DNA of 64,000 nucleotides from Bacillus licheniformis DSM 13 = ATCC 14580 (GCF_000011645.1 NC_006270.3:1547501-1611500), one strand, 5' to 3'; shown: positions 25,626 through 35,341, numbered from the stretch's first letter. Notes: generated by a model not told the origin, from the letters alone. Numbers and translations are program-made.

Positions 25626-25972
25626 AAACAGTAATCCTCCTAAATGTTGTAGTAGTTGTTGTTTCGTACACTAGAATCATAACATGGCTTTTTTGAAATA
25701 ATAGATCCATATATTCCCTTTGACAAGGTATTATTGTTAATTTTGACATAAAAAAAGAAAAACCCTTTGCTGCCAATATGCAACCAGATCGTTCTTTTAC
25801 ACGTCTTGTCATAAACGTGGTAAAATTTAAATTTGTTAGTTAAATTTTAATATAAAAAGAGATTGACAGCTTTTTTGAAAACTTTAGATTGTAACAACCA
25901 TTACAAAAGTGTTACAATATATCTCAGTTAATTAATGTAAAATTGAATATTGTGAGAGGAGAGAGAGTTTCA
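25626..25972. other. ykwD-pbpH divergent control region
   Basis: This AT-rich region of about 350 bp holds promoters for both genes. Read on the minus strand, 25900-25916 is TGTAAC-N5-TGTAAT, a match to the WalR consensus TGTWAH-N5-TGTWAH. A larger inverted repeat TTGTAAC / GTTACAA (25889-25917) overlaps it. A possible -10 for pbpH is TACAAT at 25913-25918. Confidence 0.5.
25900..25916 (-). promoter_or_regulatory. Putative WalR binding site at pbpH
   Basis: On the minus strand the sequence is TGTAAC ACTTT TGTAAT, which fits the WalR direct-repeat motif. WalR controls cell-wall hydrolase and synthesis genes, and pbpH/ykwD would be sensible targets. Recognition is by eye. Confidence 0.5.
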
Positions 25973-28081
25973 GTGACAGAATCTCAACATGATCCGGCTG
26001 AAATCAAAAAGAGCAGGCGTTCGCGTTTATGGCGGATCAACCTGTACTTCTTTGCGGTGTTCACTTTGTTCGCTGCGCTGATTGTCAAGCTGGGCCTCGT
26101 GCAAATCGTCAATGGAGAGGCGTATGAGCAGGAAGCTTCGAAAACCGAGGCGAAAATTGCGTCATACCCGGCACCGCGGGGTAAAATGTATGACAGATAC
26201 GGGCGGGTGGTTGTCGACAACCAAAGCGTTCCCGCGATCACATATACGATGATGACTAGCACAAAAACGGAGGAAAAAATCAGCACAGCCAAAAAACTCG
26301 CAGAATTGATCGATATCGATACTTCGTTTCTGAAAGAGAGAGATCTGAAAGATTACTGGCTTGCCAGACACCCGAAAAAAGCTGCTGCACTTCTGAAAGA
26401 CAGCGAGAAAACCCTCAAGTCTGATCAAACATACAAGCTTCAGGTGGACCGCGTTCCGGCGGAAGAGATCAAAGCGCTGGAAAAGGACAAAGATGAGCTT
26501 AAAGTCGCAGCGATTTTCAGAAGATTTTCTGGCGGCTATGCGTATGAGCCGCAAATCGTCAAGGCGATGAGCCCGAAAACCGCGGGGAAAAACGATGCGC
26601 AGCTCCTTGATGAGAAGGCTTCTAAACAGATGCCGGCCAACGATTTGACGTATGAGGAAGTCTCACGCGTTTCCGAGCATCTTGAGGAACTGCCCGGCGT
26701 CGACGTCATCATGGACTGGACCAGGAAATATCCTTATGAAAAAACGCTCTACTCCATTTTCGGAGGCGTCACAACGCCTGAACAAGGGCTTATCAAGGAC
26801 CGGGAAGACTTTTACCTGACAAGGGGATATGCCCGGAATGACAGAGTGGGAAAAAGCTATCTCGAGTATCAATATGAAGAATATTTAAATCCGAAAAAAG
26901 CGAAAGTCCAATATACCGAAAACCGTTCAGGAAAGGTTATCAGCCAGGAAACGGTTGATGAAGGAAGACGCGGCTACGATCTGCAGCTGACGTTCGACAT
27001 GGAGCTCCAAAAGAAAGTCGAAGAGGCTATCGAAGAGGAGCTTAATAAATTCCGCGGCTCAAACTACATGCTGGACAGAGCGTTCGTCGTCATGATGGAC
27101 CCGAATAACGGAGACATTCTGTCCATGGCCGGAAAGCGGATCGTCGACGGCAAAATCACCGACTATGCAATCGGCGCGTTTACAACCCAGTACGAAATGG
27201 GATCGGCGGTCAAAGGCGCGACCGTGCTTGCCGGCTATCAGGACGGCATGCCGCATGGGCAGAGTTATTTAGACCAAGAGCTGAGCTTCGCAGGGGGAGT
27301 TAAAAAAGGTTCCTACAGAGGAAACACTATCGGTTGGGCTAATGAAGTTAGAGCGCTGGAAAAAAGTTCAAACGTTTATATGTTCTATGTGGCAATGAGA
27401 ATGGCAGGAATTACGTATGTACCGAACGGCCCGCTTCCGGCGAACCTAGAGGACTTAAAGAAAATGAGGTATTACTTCAATCAATTTGGCCTTGGGGTAA
27501 AAACAGGCATCGACTTGCCGCAGGAGTCGGCCGGGATGCAGACAAACCCAAAAATAGTCGGGGGTCTCCTCCTCGATGAAGCGATCGGCCAGTTTGACAC
27601 GTACACGCCTTTGCAGCTCGCCCAATATGTTTCAACGATCGCCAACGGCGGATACAGGTTGCAGCCGAGAGTCGTGAAAAGCATTCACCAGCCAGAAAGC
27701 GAAAAACTCGGTCCGGTCATTGAAGAGCGCTCTGCCAATGTGCTGAATCGTATCAACAATTCTCAAAGCGACATCGCCATCGTCAAGCAAGGATTTAAAC
27801 GAGTAACCCAGACGGGAACTGCAGCCGGCGCATTCGGTTCGCTTGACGTATCAGGCAAAACCGGAACGGCGCAGACGCAATACTACGGCACAAACCGAAA
27901 CTGGTGGGGGACTAGGACTTACAATATCACCTTTGCCGGCTATTACCCGTCGGAAAATCCGCAGGTCGCCTTCAGCGTTGTCGTCCCGAATGTCGACGAC
28001 AAAACGAAGATGAACAAAAACATCGCCGCCAAAATCGTCAAAGCCTATGTCGATCTGCAAAAAAAATACAGCAAAGATTAG
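25973..28081 (+). CDS. pbpH: Class B penicillin-binding protein PbpH
   Basis: This 702-residue transpeptidase has a short cytoplasmic start, one membrane helix (LYFFAVFTLFAALIVKLGLV), a dimerisation region (APRGKMYDRYGRVVVDN) and a transpeptidase domain with SxxK (GSAVKGAT), SxN (EKSSNVYMF) and KTG (SGKTGTAQT). It crosslinks lateral-wall peptidoglycan. In B. subtilis PbpH and PbpA are redundant but together essential for rod shape. The GTG at 25973 follows GAGAGGAGAG. The TTG at 25943 is less likely. Length matches B. subtilis (about 704). Confidence 0.94.
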   Translation: MTESQHDPAEIKKSRRSRLWRINLYFFAVFTLFAALIVKLGLVQIVNGEAYEQEASKTEAKIASYPAPRGKMYDRYGRVVVDNQSVPAITYTMMTSTKTEEKISTAKKLAELIDIDTSFLKERDLKDYWLARHPKKAAALLKDSEKTLKSDQTYKLQVDRVPAEEIKALEKDKDELKVAAIFRRFSGGYAYEPQIVKAMSPKTAGKNDAQLLDEKASKQMPANDLTYEEVSRVSEHLEELPGVDVIMDWTRKYPYEKTLYSIFGGVTTPEQGLIKDREDFYLTRGYARNDRVGKSYLEYQYEEYLNPKKAKVQYTENRSGKVISQETVDEGRRGYDLQLTFDMELQKKVEEAIEEELNKFRGSNYMLDRAFVVMMDPNNGDILSMAGKRIVDGKITDYAIGAFTTQYEMGSAVKGATVLAGYQDGMPHGQSYLDQELSFAGGVKKGSYRGNTIGWANEVRALEKSSNVYMFYVAMRMAGITYVPNGPLPANLEDLKKMRYYFNQFGLGVKTGIDLPQESAGMQTNPKIVGGLLLDEAIGQFDTYTPLQLAQYVSTIANGGYRLQPRVVKSIHQPESEKLGPVIEERSANVLNRINNSQSDIAIVKQGFKRVTQTGTAAGAFGSLDVSGKTGTAQTQYYGTNRNWWGTRTYNITFAGYYPSENPQVAFSVVVPNVDDKTKMNKNIAAKIVKAYVDLQKKYSKD

Positions 28082-28083
28082 AC

Positions 28084-28121
28084 AAAAAAGAACACGGATT
28101 TTTTCCGGGTTCTTTTTTTGT
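28084..28121 (+). terminator. Rho-independent terminator after pbpH
   Basis: Stem AAAAAAGAACACGG / CCGGGTTCTTTTTT with a T-rich tail. Confidence 0.88.
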
Positions 28122-28151
28122 TATCAAAATTTGACGAATGCTAGAAGTTTT

Positions 28152-28180
28152 GAAGGAGATTTCTCGCATTTTAGCGAATC
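28152..28180 (+). promoter_or_regulatory. Putative sigma-H promoter of kinA
   Basis: GAAGGAGAT (28152-28160) and AGCGAAT (28173-28179) are 12 bp apart, matching RnAGGAwww-N12-RnnGAAT. kinA is a known sigma-H gene. Confidence 0.65.
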
Positions 28181-28241
28181 CTTTTAAGCAAAATAGTTTT
28201 AATGAATGCTGGTCATGAATAGGGTATAAAGGAGGGATATG

Positions 28242-30053
28242 ATGGAACAAAAAACAAAACGTTTTGAGCAATATAAGCCTCATATGAATTTACAGGCAGT
28301 CCTGTCAGCTAACGGCCGTTTTATATACATATCTGCAAATTGCAAAGAGCTCTTAAGCTACGAGCAGAATGAACTGATCGGTACGTATTTGAAGGACTAT
28401 TTACACGAAGACGATCTTTTTCTGGTAGAAAGCTATTTTTACAATGAGCATCATTTGCTGCCCTGCACCTTCAGATTTGTGAAAAAAGACTACACGATGA
28501 TCTGGATCGAAGCATCGATCGATTTCGTGACGACCCATGTTGGAGAAAAAGAACGCGAAATTGTACTCAAAATGAAAGTGTTTGAAGACCGTCCCTCTAA
28601 GAAAAGCAGCTCCATAAAAGAGGAAGACGCTCCGGAAGAAGCCTCCAGGCTGCCGGCAAAAGAGGAATTCGAAGCCATGATCGAAGGCTTGCCAAACCCT
28701 CTGTGCATCAGCGTTCAAGGGGAAATAGTCTACGTAAATGACGCCATGGTCAACCTGCTCGGAGCCGAGCATAAACGGCAAATTATCGGAAAGTATTCCT
28801 ACGATTTTATCGAGAAAGAGTACCATGACATCGTCAAAAACCGCATTAAGCGGATGCAGCAGGGACTTGATGTCGGAATGATCGAGCAAACGTGGCATAA
28901 GCTCGACGGCACGCAGATTCACCTCGAAGTCAAGGCGGCGCCGACCATTTATCAAAACCAGAAAGCGGAGCTGCTTCTTCTCATTGACATTTCATCGAGA
29001 AAAAAATTTCAGACCATTTTGCAAAAAAGCAGGGAGCGATATCAGCTCTTGATTCAAAACTCAATCGATACGATAGCCGTGATTCATAAAGGAAGATGGG
29101 TCTTTATGAATGAATCGGGCATTCGTCTGTTTGAAGCAAAGACGTATGAGGATTTAATCGGCAAAGATATTTACGAACACCTGCACCCATGCGATCACGA
29201 AGATGTCAAAGCGAGGCTGAAACGGATCACAGACCGCCAATCCGAATCTGAAATCATAAAACAGACGTGGTATACATTTGAAAAAAGGCTCATCTATACA
29301 GAAATGGTTTGCATCCCTACGACATTTTTCGGGGAAACGGCGGTTCAGGTGATTTTAAGGGACATTTCTGAACGCAAGCAGACCGAAGAGCTGATGGTCC
29401 GTTCGGAAAAGCTGTCGATTGCCGGACAGCTTGCAGCCGGGATCGCCCATGAAATCCGCAATCCGCTCACCGCGATCAAAGGGTTTTTGCAGCTGATGAA
29501 GCCGACAATGGAAGAAAATGAACATTATTTTAATATTATCTTTTCCGAGTTAAGCAGAATCGAATTGATCTTGAGCGAGCTTCTCATGCTGGCAAAGCCG
29601 CAGCAAAACGCATTGAAAGAAAAGCTTGATCTGATCAGGCTGATCCGCGAAGTGACGGCGCTTTTAGAAACGCAGGCCAACTTAAACGGCATTTTGATCA
29701 ATACGATCCTCACAGACGACAAAATTTACATTAAAGGGGATCAAAATCAATTAAAGCAAGTGTTTATCAACCTAATCAAAAACGCCGTCGAATCCATGCC
29801 AAACGGCGGGACGGTTCATTTGACGGTCAGAGAAACCGACGATTCGGTCGTCGTCGAGGTGGAGGACGAAGGAGAAGGGATACCTGAACATGTCCTGAAG
29901 CGGATCGGCGAGCCGTTTTTGACGACGAAGGAAAAAGGAACAGGCCTCGGTTTGATGGTCACCTTCAATATCATCGAAAATCACAACGGAACCATCGAAG
30001 TCGACAGCAAAGCAGAAAAAGGCACGACATTTAAGATTCTATTTCCAAAATAA
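28242..30053 (+). CDS. kinA: Sporulation sensor histidine kinase KinA
   Basis: The 603-residue soluble kinase has three PAS domains in its first 400 residues, then HisKA with the phosphorylated histidine in AGIAHEIRNPLTAIKG, and a HATPase domain (NLIKNAVESMPNGG, DEGEGIPEHV, TTKEKGTGLGLM). KinA phosphorylates Spo0F and starts the sporulation phosphorelay. It has no membrane segment. Two ATG codons are adjacent. The second (28242) has better spacing from AAGGAGG and matches the B. subtilis start MEQ. Confidence 0.96.
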   Translation: MEQKTKRFEQYKPHMNLQAVLSANGRFIYISANCKELLSYEQNELIGTYLKDYLHEDDLFLVESYFYNEHHLLPCTFRFVKKDYTMIWIEASIDFVTTHVGEKEREIVLKMKVFEDRPSKKSSSIKEEDAPEEASRLPAKEEFEAMIEGLPNPLCISVQGEIVYVNDAMVNLLGAEHKRQIIGKYSYDFIEKEYHDIVKNRIKRMQQGLDVGMIEQTWHKLDGTQIHLEVKAAPTIYQNQKAELLLLIDISSRKKFQTILQKSRERYQLLIQNSIDTIAVIHKGRWVFMNESGIRLFEAKTYEDLIGKDIYEHLHPCDHEDVKARLKRITDRQSESEIIKQTWYTFEKRLIYTEMVCIPTTFFGETAVQVILRDISERKQTEELMVRSEKLSIAGQLAAGIAHEIRNPLTAIKGFLQLMKPTMEENEHYFNIIFSELSRIELILSELLMLAKPQQNALKEKLDLIRLIREVTALLETQANLNGILINTILTDDKIYIKGDQNQLKQVFINLIKNAVESMPNGGTVHLTVRETDDSVVVEVEDEGEGIPEHVLKRIGEPFLTTKEKGTGLGLMVTFNIIENHNGTIEVDSKAEKGTTFKILFPK

Positions 30054-30055
30054 AA

Positions 30056-30086
30056 TAAAAAAACAACGGCGTAAAAGCCGTTGTTT
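30056..30086. terminator. Bidirectional terminator between kinA and patA
   Basis: Stem AAACAACGGC / GCCGTTGTTT with loop GTAAAA. It overlaps the patA stop codon. Confidence 0.85.
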
Positions 30087-31254
30087 ACGTAGTCTGTATC
30101 GATTGCCTCTTATTGAAAACAAAGGACTCCAGCCGGTCAAGACCTTCCCTTAGCGTATCAGGAGAATATGCGTAAGAGATCCTCACATAGCCTTCCCCGT
30201 ATTCAGAAAACGAGCTGCCCGGCACGATCGCAAGCCCCTCTTCTTCAAGAAGCGACATGCAGAAGTCAAAGGAAGACATTCCAAACGATTTGATGGACGG
30301 GAAAATGTAGAATGCTCCCGACGGTTTAATCACATCGAGGCCCATCGTCACAAGTCTGTCGTACACGTAGTCCAGCCGTTTTTTATACTGCTCGCGCATG
30401 ATCAGAGCGTCATCAAACCCGTTGGTGACGGCTTCCAGAGCAGCTTTTTGAGAAATCGATGAAGCGCAAGATACGTTGTATTGATGGACTTTTAAAATAT
30501 GCTTTGCGATTTCCTTCGGTGCGAACAAAAACCCGATTCTCCAGCCCGTCATGCTGTGGGATTTGGAAAGCCCGCCGATGACGATCGTCTGGTCCCTTAG
30601 CACAGTTGCGATCGAGTGGTGCGGTCTGTCAAAAGTGAGTTCGCTGTATATTTCATCTGAGAGCACAAAGACGTTTCGGCCTTTTAAAAGGGAGGCGATG
30701 TCCTTCAGCTCTTCTTCGGACAGCGTCATTCCCGTCGGATTCGACGGATATGGAAGAACAACACATTTTGTCTTCGGCGTCAGCGCTTCCTCGATCAATT
30801 TTGCTGTCAGCTTAAAGCCGTGGGACGTGGTGTCAATGATCAATGGAGACGCTCCGCACATTTTGATGATCGGCTCATAGCCGGGGTATACCGGCCCCGG
30901 AAGAATGACTTCATCGCCCGGAGATAAAATCGTGCGGAATGCCGAATCGATAGCCTGGCTGGCGCCTGTTGTCACAATAATCTCGCTTTCCGCTTCATAA
31001 TTTAAATCGGCTTTTTTCTTCATATAAAGCTGTACAGCCTGCCTCAGCTCAGGATATCCGGCGTTGTGAGTGTAGGATGTTTGATTCTCATCTATCGCTT
31101 TTTTGGCGGCCTGTTTGACATGGTGGGGGGTGAAGAAATCAGGCTGGCCGATTGTTAAAGAGATTACGTTTTCGTACTGGGATACAAGGTTTGAGAACTT
31201 GCGGATCCCTGAGATTTCGATTTCTTTTACATTTGGATTAAGCAAATGTTCCAT
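30085..31254 (-). CDS. patA: Aminotransferase PatA (N-acetyl-LL-DAP aminotransferase)
   Basis: This 389-residue class I PLP aminotransferase has the lysine that binds PLP in IGGLSKSHSMTGWR, the N-terminal NVISLTIGQPDFFTP and YTHNAGYPELR segments, and the phosphate-binding arginine in GWRIGF. In B. subtilis PatA acts with DapH and DapL in the acetylated diaminopimelate branch, making N-acetyl-LL-DAP from N-acetyl-2-amino-6-oxopimelate. dapH and dapL lie 16 kb downstream in this window. ATG follows AAGGTGATG. Confidence 0.9.
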   Translation of the reverse strand: MEHLLNPNVKEIEISGIRKFSNLVSQYENVISLTIGQPDFFTPHHVKQAAKKAIDENQTSYTHNAGYPELRQAVQLYMKKKADLNYEAESEIIVTTGASQAIDSAFRTILSPGDEVILPGPVYPGYEPIIKMCGASPLIIDTTSHGFKLTAKLIEEALTPKTKCVVLPYPSNPTGMTLSEEELKDIASLLKGRNVFVLSDEIYSELTFDRPHHSIATVLRDQTIVIGGLSKSHSMTGWRIGFLFAPKEIAKHILKVHQYNVSCASSISQKAALEAVTNGFDDALIMREQYKKRLDYVYDRLVTMGLDVIKPSGAFYIFPSIKSFGMSSFDFCMSLLEEEGLAIVPGSSFSEYGEGYVRISYAYSPDTLREGLDRLESFVFNKRQSIQTT

Positions 31255-31445
31255 TTAGCATCACCTTAAAAATGTTATGGTTTATCTTATTTTACCATCA
31301 TCAGACCAATTGTCATCTTTTAATCAATCAATTTTATAAAAACTCGTAACAAGTATATGCGAAACGATGCAAGGTATGCGGACATGCGGACGGCGGCAGA
31401 TAGAAAAATAAGACAATCAAACGATTGCCTTACGTTATGTTCCGT

Positions 31446-31604
31446 TTAGTAGCCGTAATCGGAGTCAAAATCTTCTTTCCACGAAATATATATTTGTTCT
31501 TCACTGTCTGAAGCTTCCTTGAGCATTTCTGTGTAAACGGCCCGGCTGACCTCTTCTAAAATGGTCATTTCATGATTTTTAATCGCTACAATTGTTCCCA
31601 TCAT
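31446..31604 (-). CDS. Small hypothetical protein, 52 aa
   Basis: The product starts MMGTIVAIKNHEMTILEEVS and ends in an acidic, tyrosine-rich tail. No signal or membrane helix is seen. ATG at 31602-31604 (or the next codon) is preceded by AGGAAAGGTG. The frame is open to 31634 but without a better site. I recognise no family. A short stand-alone gene between patA and the RDD gene. Confidence 0.6.
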   Translation of the reverse strand: MMGTIVAIKNHEMTILEEVSRAVYTEMLKEASDSEEQIYISWKEDFDSDYGY

Positions 31605-31775
31605 AAACACCTTTCCTGAAAAATCCTTGACCATTGTAACACGATAAATGTCAAAGTCAATGAAAAACTTGTGATCCGTACATTAATTTAACTTTAAAAA
31701 AATGCGATACGTATTGATAATGTTCAGCCAGTCTTAGTAGTATATAGAAGTCAAGATGTTAGGAGGAAAAGCACA

Positions 31776-32300
31776 TTGGAATTGGAATTAGACAAACACG
31801 AAACTGCTCCTGAAAGGAGCGAGTATGCCGGAATCGGCGCGCGTTTTGTAGCTTCCCTGCTCGACGGATTGATTCTCGGGATTCCCGCATATATTTTCAC
31901 GTACGTTTTAACAGCGACGTTGATGTTGGGAAATTCGGATATCATGCTCATGATGGAGACTGATCCCGAGTATTTGAGCGATCAGGAAGTCTTTACGTTT
32001 ATCATCAGTATGTTCAAAACCGTAGCGATCGTTGGAAGTATTACTTTTATTGTGTATTTTCTTTATTACACGCTGATGGAATCATCCAAATGGCAAGGGA
32101 CGCTAGGCAAGAAAATCATGAACGTTCAGGTGGCGAAGGCAGAAGGCGGAAGAATCTCATTCGGCCGTGCAGCCGGAAGGTTTCTGGCCAAAAGCTTTCT
32201 ATCTCCGATTTTGATGATCGGCTACATTATGGCCTTTTTTACAGAAAGGCGCCAGGCGCTTCATGATATGTTGGCAGGAACCATTGTCGTAAAAAAATAA
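31776..32300 (+). CDS. RDD-family membrane protein
   Basis: The 174-residue protein has the RDD signature: Arg and Asp in AGIGARFVASLLDGLILG, followed by three membrane helices and a KSFLSPILMIG...QALHDMLAGT ending typical of the family. RDD proteins are small membrane proteins of mostly unknown role, some linked to sodium/proton exchange. The TTG start follows AGGAGG. A terminator-like hairpin after the stop also lies in the leader of the next gene. Confidence 0.82.
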   Translation: MELELDKHETAPERSEYAGIGARFVASLLDGLILGIPAYIFTYVLTATLMLGNSDIMLMMETDPEYLSDQEVFTFIISMFKTVAIVGSITFIVYFLYYTLMESSKWQGTLGKKIMNVQVAKAEGGRISFGRAAGRFLAKSFLSPILMIGYIMAFFTERRQALHDMLAGTIVVKK

Positions 32301-32307
32301 CGGGCAA

Positions 32308-32347
32308 AAGACAGCACGCTTTCAGCTTGAATGCGTGCTGTCTTGTT
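32308..32347 (+). terminator. Terminator-like hairpin after the RDD gene
   Basis: Perfect 12-bp stem AAGACAGCACGC / GCGTGCTGTCTT with a short, weak T tail. Confidence 0.65.
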
Positions 32348-32396
32348 CAGGAAAATGTTTCACGGCAGGAATAAAAATAAGGAGGCATCAATCCAG

Positions 32397-33716
32397 ATGG
32401 ATACTCAGCCGGAACGTGAACAAGCTGTAAAGCGGGCGCAAAGAACGGGAATCAAGCTCTTTTTGACGCTGCCGATTCTTTCTTGGGCGTTATACGATTT
32501 TGCAAATACCATTTTTTCATCAAATATTGTGACGATCTTTTTTCCTTTTTATTTGCAGGAGGCAGTCGGCGAAAATGCCAGCATGAATCAGGTGGCAAGC
32601 ACTTTTATCTCCTATTCGAACGCAGCCGCAAGCTTTCTGCTTGTCATTTTCACGCCTTTATTCGGAGTGCTGATCGACCGAACGGGCAGAAAGAAAAAAT
32701 ACATCGGCCTGTTTACGATGATTTGTGTTTCATGCACCATTTTAATGGGGGTTTTTGCCGGGGCTTCGTTTCAGAAGGACATATACGGGCTTCCGCTATC
32801 CTTGATCCTTGTCGTCATCATGTTTGTGACCGCAAAGTTTTTCTATCATTCAAGCTTGGTGTTCTATGATACGATTTTGGCTGACTTGGGGACAAAAGAA
32901 GAAATCCCGCTCTTATCAGGTTTCGGAATTGCAATCGGGTATATCGGCACTTTAGCCGGGTTAACGGTATACCTTCTTGTCGGCAACCAGGATTTTCACC
33001 GCGCATTCATCCCGTCGGCTCTCTTGTTTCTGTTTTTTTCACTTCCGTATCTGCTCTTCACGAAAGAGAAAAGAAAACCGGAACCGAAAGAAAAGAAATC
33101 GTTTTTCAGCGGATACTGGGAAATTGTGCAGACATTCAAAGACATTCGTCTATATAAGCCGGTCTTCTTATTCATGATCGCCTACTTTTTCCTGAATGAT
33201 GCGCTTGCTACAGCAATAGCCATGATGGCGGTTTATTCAAAAACGGTCATCGGTTTTACGACCGGACAATTCGTTTTGCTTTACCTTGTTTCTACTGTAT
33301 CAAGCATCATCGGTTCATTTCTGCTCGGCTTTGTGACGAAAAGAATCGGCGCCAAGCACGCGGTCAGCCTTGTCGCCGCCATTATGATCACCGCTTTGAC
33401 GATTGGAGCATGCACGACGTCAACGCTCTTGTTTTGGATTGCGGGGAGCTTGTTCGGCATTTCGCTTGGAGGCACATGGGTCGCATCAAGGACACTGATT
33501 ATCGAGCTGACGCCAGAACATAAAAGAGGCGAATTTTTCGGATTGTTTGCTTTGTCGGGGAAAATCTCTTCCATTTTCGGTCCGGTCCTCTACGGATCGA
33601 TTACTTTGCTGTTCAGGGATCTCGGGAACATGGCCAGCCGAATGGCTTTCGGATCTTTAGTGTTATTGGCGGCGATCGGCCTGATCATTCATCAAAATGT
33701 TAAGGCAAAAGCTTGA
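32397..33716 (+). CDS. UMF1/Atg22-type MFS transporter
   Basis: This 439-residue protein has about 12 membrane helices and the UMF1-family start ILSWALYDFANTIFSSNIVTIFFPFY, plus the MFS loop GVLIDRTGRKKKYIG. UMF1 proteins relate to yeast Atg22 (vacuolar amino-acid efflux) and B. subtilis YxiO. The substrate in bacteria is unknown. ATG at 32397 follows AAGGAGG. The frame reaches 32331 without a site. Confidence 0.85.
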   Translation: MDTQPEREQAVKRAQRTGIKLFLTLPILSWALYDFANTIFSSNIVTIFFPFYLQEAVGENASMNQVASTFISYSNAAASFLLVIFTPLFGVLIDRTGRKKKYIGLFTMICVSCTILMGVFAGASFQKDIYGLPLSLILVVIMFVTAKFFYHSSLVFYDTILADLGTKEEIPLLSGFGIAIGYIGTLAGLTVYLLVGNQDFHRAFIPSALLFLFFSLPYLLFTKEKRKPEPKEKKSFFSGYWEIVQTFKDIRLYKPVFLFMIAYFFLNDALATAIAMMAVYSKTVIGFTTGQFVLLYLVSTVSSIIGSFLLGFVTKRIGAKHAVSLVAAIMITALTIGACTTSTLLFWIAGSLFGISLGGTWVASRTLIIELTPEHKRGEFFGLFALSGKISSIFGPVLYGSITLLFRDLGNMASRMAFGSLVLLAAIGLIIHQNVKAKA

Positions 33717-33725
33717 GCCGGAGCA

Positions 33726-33752
33726 TCAACTTTTAACAAAAGACGCCGATAT
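33726..33752 (+). promoter_or_regulatory. Sigma-D promoter of cheV
   Basis: TCAA (33726-33729), a 15-bp spacer and a perfect GCCGATAT (33745-33752) match sigma-D. Confidence 0.85.
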
Positions 33753-33789
33753 AAAAAGTAAACACAAAGTAGGATAGAGAGGGATATCA

Positions 33790-34707
33790 GTGTCTTCAAA
33801 CCAACAGGAAATTTTATTAAGTTCGGGAACCAATGAATTAGAAATCGTGAAGTTCGAGGTTGGTCTCAACATTTTCGGCATAAATGTCATGAAAGTCAGA
33901 GAAATCATTCAGCCGGTTGAAATTACGAAAGTGCCTCATTCGCATAAGCATATGGAGGGCATGATTACATTGCGCGGGGAAATTCTTCCCGTCATTGATT
34001 TATTCTCTTTCTTTGGCGTTGAGCACGGTGATGACGAGCATCAAGAAAAATACATTGTGACGGAATTTAACAAGCGGAAAATCGTCTTTCACACTGGAGC
34101 GGTTTCACAGATTCACCGGGTGTCATGGGAAGAAATTGAGAAGCCGACTGCTTTGAATCAAGGGATGGACCGTCACCTTACCGGCATCATTAAGCTCGAC
34201 GGCACCATGATTTTCCTGCCAGATTACGAAAAAATCATTTTTGATCTTGAGTCTGAGTCAGGTATGGACCCTTATCAAATGAAAAATGAAAAATTCGATC
34301 AGAGACGGACTGACAAAAAGCTGATCATTGTCGAGGACTCTCCGCTCCTCTTGCGGCTATTGGTGGAAAAGCTGAATGAAGCGGGATACAACAACATCGT
34401 GTCTTTTGAAAACGGAAAAGACGCTTACGAGCACGCGCTTCAATTGATGGAAGACGGCACAGCTCTTCACGAAAAAGTCGATCTGATGATCACGGATATT
34501 GAAATGCCGCAGATGGATGGACACCGGCTCACAAAGCTGCTAAAAGATAACCCGCTGAGTACGGAGCTGCCGATCTTGATTTTCTCTTCTTTGATTACAG
34601 ACGATCTTCGCCATAAAGGGGAACAAGTCGGAGCCGATGAACAAATCAGCAAGCCAGAGCTCAATGAACTGATCGAAAAGCTTGATAAATATATTTTCAA
34701 GAACTAA
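33790..34707 (+). CDS. cheV: Chemotaxis coupling/adaptation protein CheV
   Basis: The 305-residue protein joins a CheW domain (about 15-160; ELEIVKFEVGLNIFGINVMKVREI, GMITLRGEILPVIDL) to a response-regulator receiver domain (about 175-305). The receiver has acidic residues in LIIVEDSP, the phosphoacceptor Asp in DLMITDIEMPQMDG and Lys in QISKPE. CheV couples receptors to CheA and adapts through its own phosphorylation. The start is GTG with GAGAGGGA upstream. Confidence 0.95.
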   Translation: MSSNQQEILLSSGTNELEIVKFEVGLNIFGINVMKVREIIQPVEITKVPHSHKHMEGMITLRGEILPVIDLFSFFGVEHGDDEHQEKYIVTEFNKRKIVFHTGAVSQIHRVSWEEIEKPTALNQGMDRHLTGIIKLDGTMIFLPDYEKIIFDLESESGMDPYQMKNEKFDQRRTDKKLIIVEDSPLLLRLLVEKLNEAGYNNIVSFENGKDAYEHALQLMEDGTALHEKVDLMITDIEMPQMDGHRLTKLLKDNPLSTELPILIFSSLITDDLRHKGEQVGADEQISKPELNELIEKLDKYIFKN

Positions 34708-34737
34708 AAAAAGCCTCGAAAGGAGGCTTTTTTTTTT
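34706..34737. terminator. Bidirectional terminator between cheV and ykyB
   Basis: AAAAAAGCCTC / GAGGCTTTTTT with short loop, T-rich on both strands. Confidence 0.85.
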
Positions 34738-34738
34738 A

Positions 34739-35200
34739 TTAAAAATAGCTTTCGCCAAGCTTCTTGAAGACGGGTTTTGAGGCTGGACGCTTCCGGTTTG
34801 TGACGAGCGGTTTTTCTTTGATTCCCGTGTAGTTTTGAAGAAGCTGTTTCGCTATATTCAAGGACATATGAGCTTTAGGGTTCCGATACGAATGATTTAA
34901 TGTACCTAAGTGTGGAAGGTTTGCGAAGTCTTCTTTTGTTGGAGGCATGTGAAAAAAGTAGTCTCCGAGAGATATCAGCACATCTGACTGCTGCTGGCTG
35001 AATCTTGGATTTTTCGAAAAATGCAGGCCTACCTTTTTACCTTTTCCTTCATTAAGCAGCTTTTGCAAAGCTTTCTTTTTCAGAAGATACAGGTATTTGG
35101 GATTAGTCGCGGTTTTCGCATGGCGGTTAACTGTATAAATCGCTTTTGAAAGGTTTTCAACTGTCGGTTTTAATTCTTTCGTATGATTATGGTCGTCCAT
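34739..35200 (-). CDS. ykyB: YkyB family protein
   Basis: The 153-residue basic protein has motifs LSKAIYTVNRHAKTATNPKYLYLLK and GDYFFHMPPTKEDF, and matches B. subtilis YkyB (about 154). No signal peptide is seen. Function is unknown. ATG at 35198-35200 is preceded by AGGAGA. The ORF extends 18 nt upstream without support. It converges with cheV. Confidence 0.85.
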   Translation of the reverse strand: MDDHNHTKELKPTVENLSKAIYTVNRHAKTATNPKYLYLLKKKALQKLLNEGKGKKVGLHFSKNPRFSQQQSDVLISLGDYFFHMPPTKEDFANLPHLGTLNHSYRNPKAHMSLNIAKQLLQNYTGIKEKPLVTNRKRPASKPVFKKLGESYF

Positions 35201-35300
35201 TTTTTCTCTCCTATCCATTCGTTTCTAGATCACCTCCTAAAGATGCAAGGCTTATGTCTAAATTATACGAAATAGAACAGAAAATGCAAATATCCCATAG

Positions 35301-35337
35301 AAAAAACGCGCGATTTTTTATGGAATCGCGCGTTTTC
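35301..35337 (-). terminator. Rho-independent terminator of ykuC
   Basis: Perfect stem AAAACGCGCGATT / AATCGCGCGTTTT with a T run on the minus strand. Confidence 0.85.
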
Positions 35338-35341
35338 ATCT

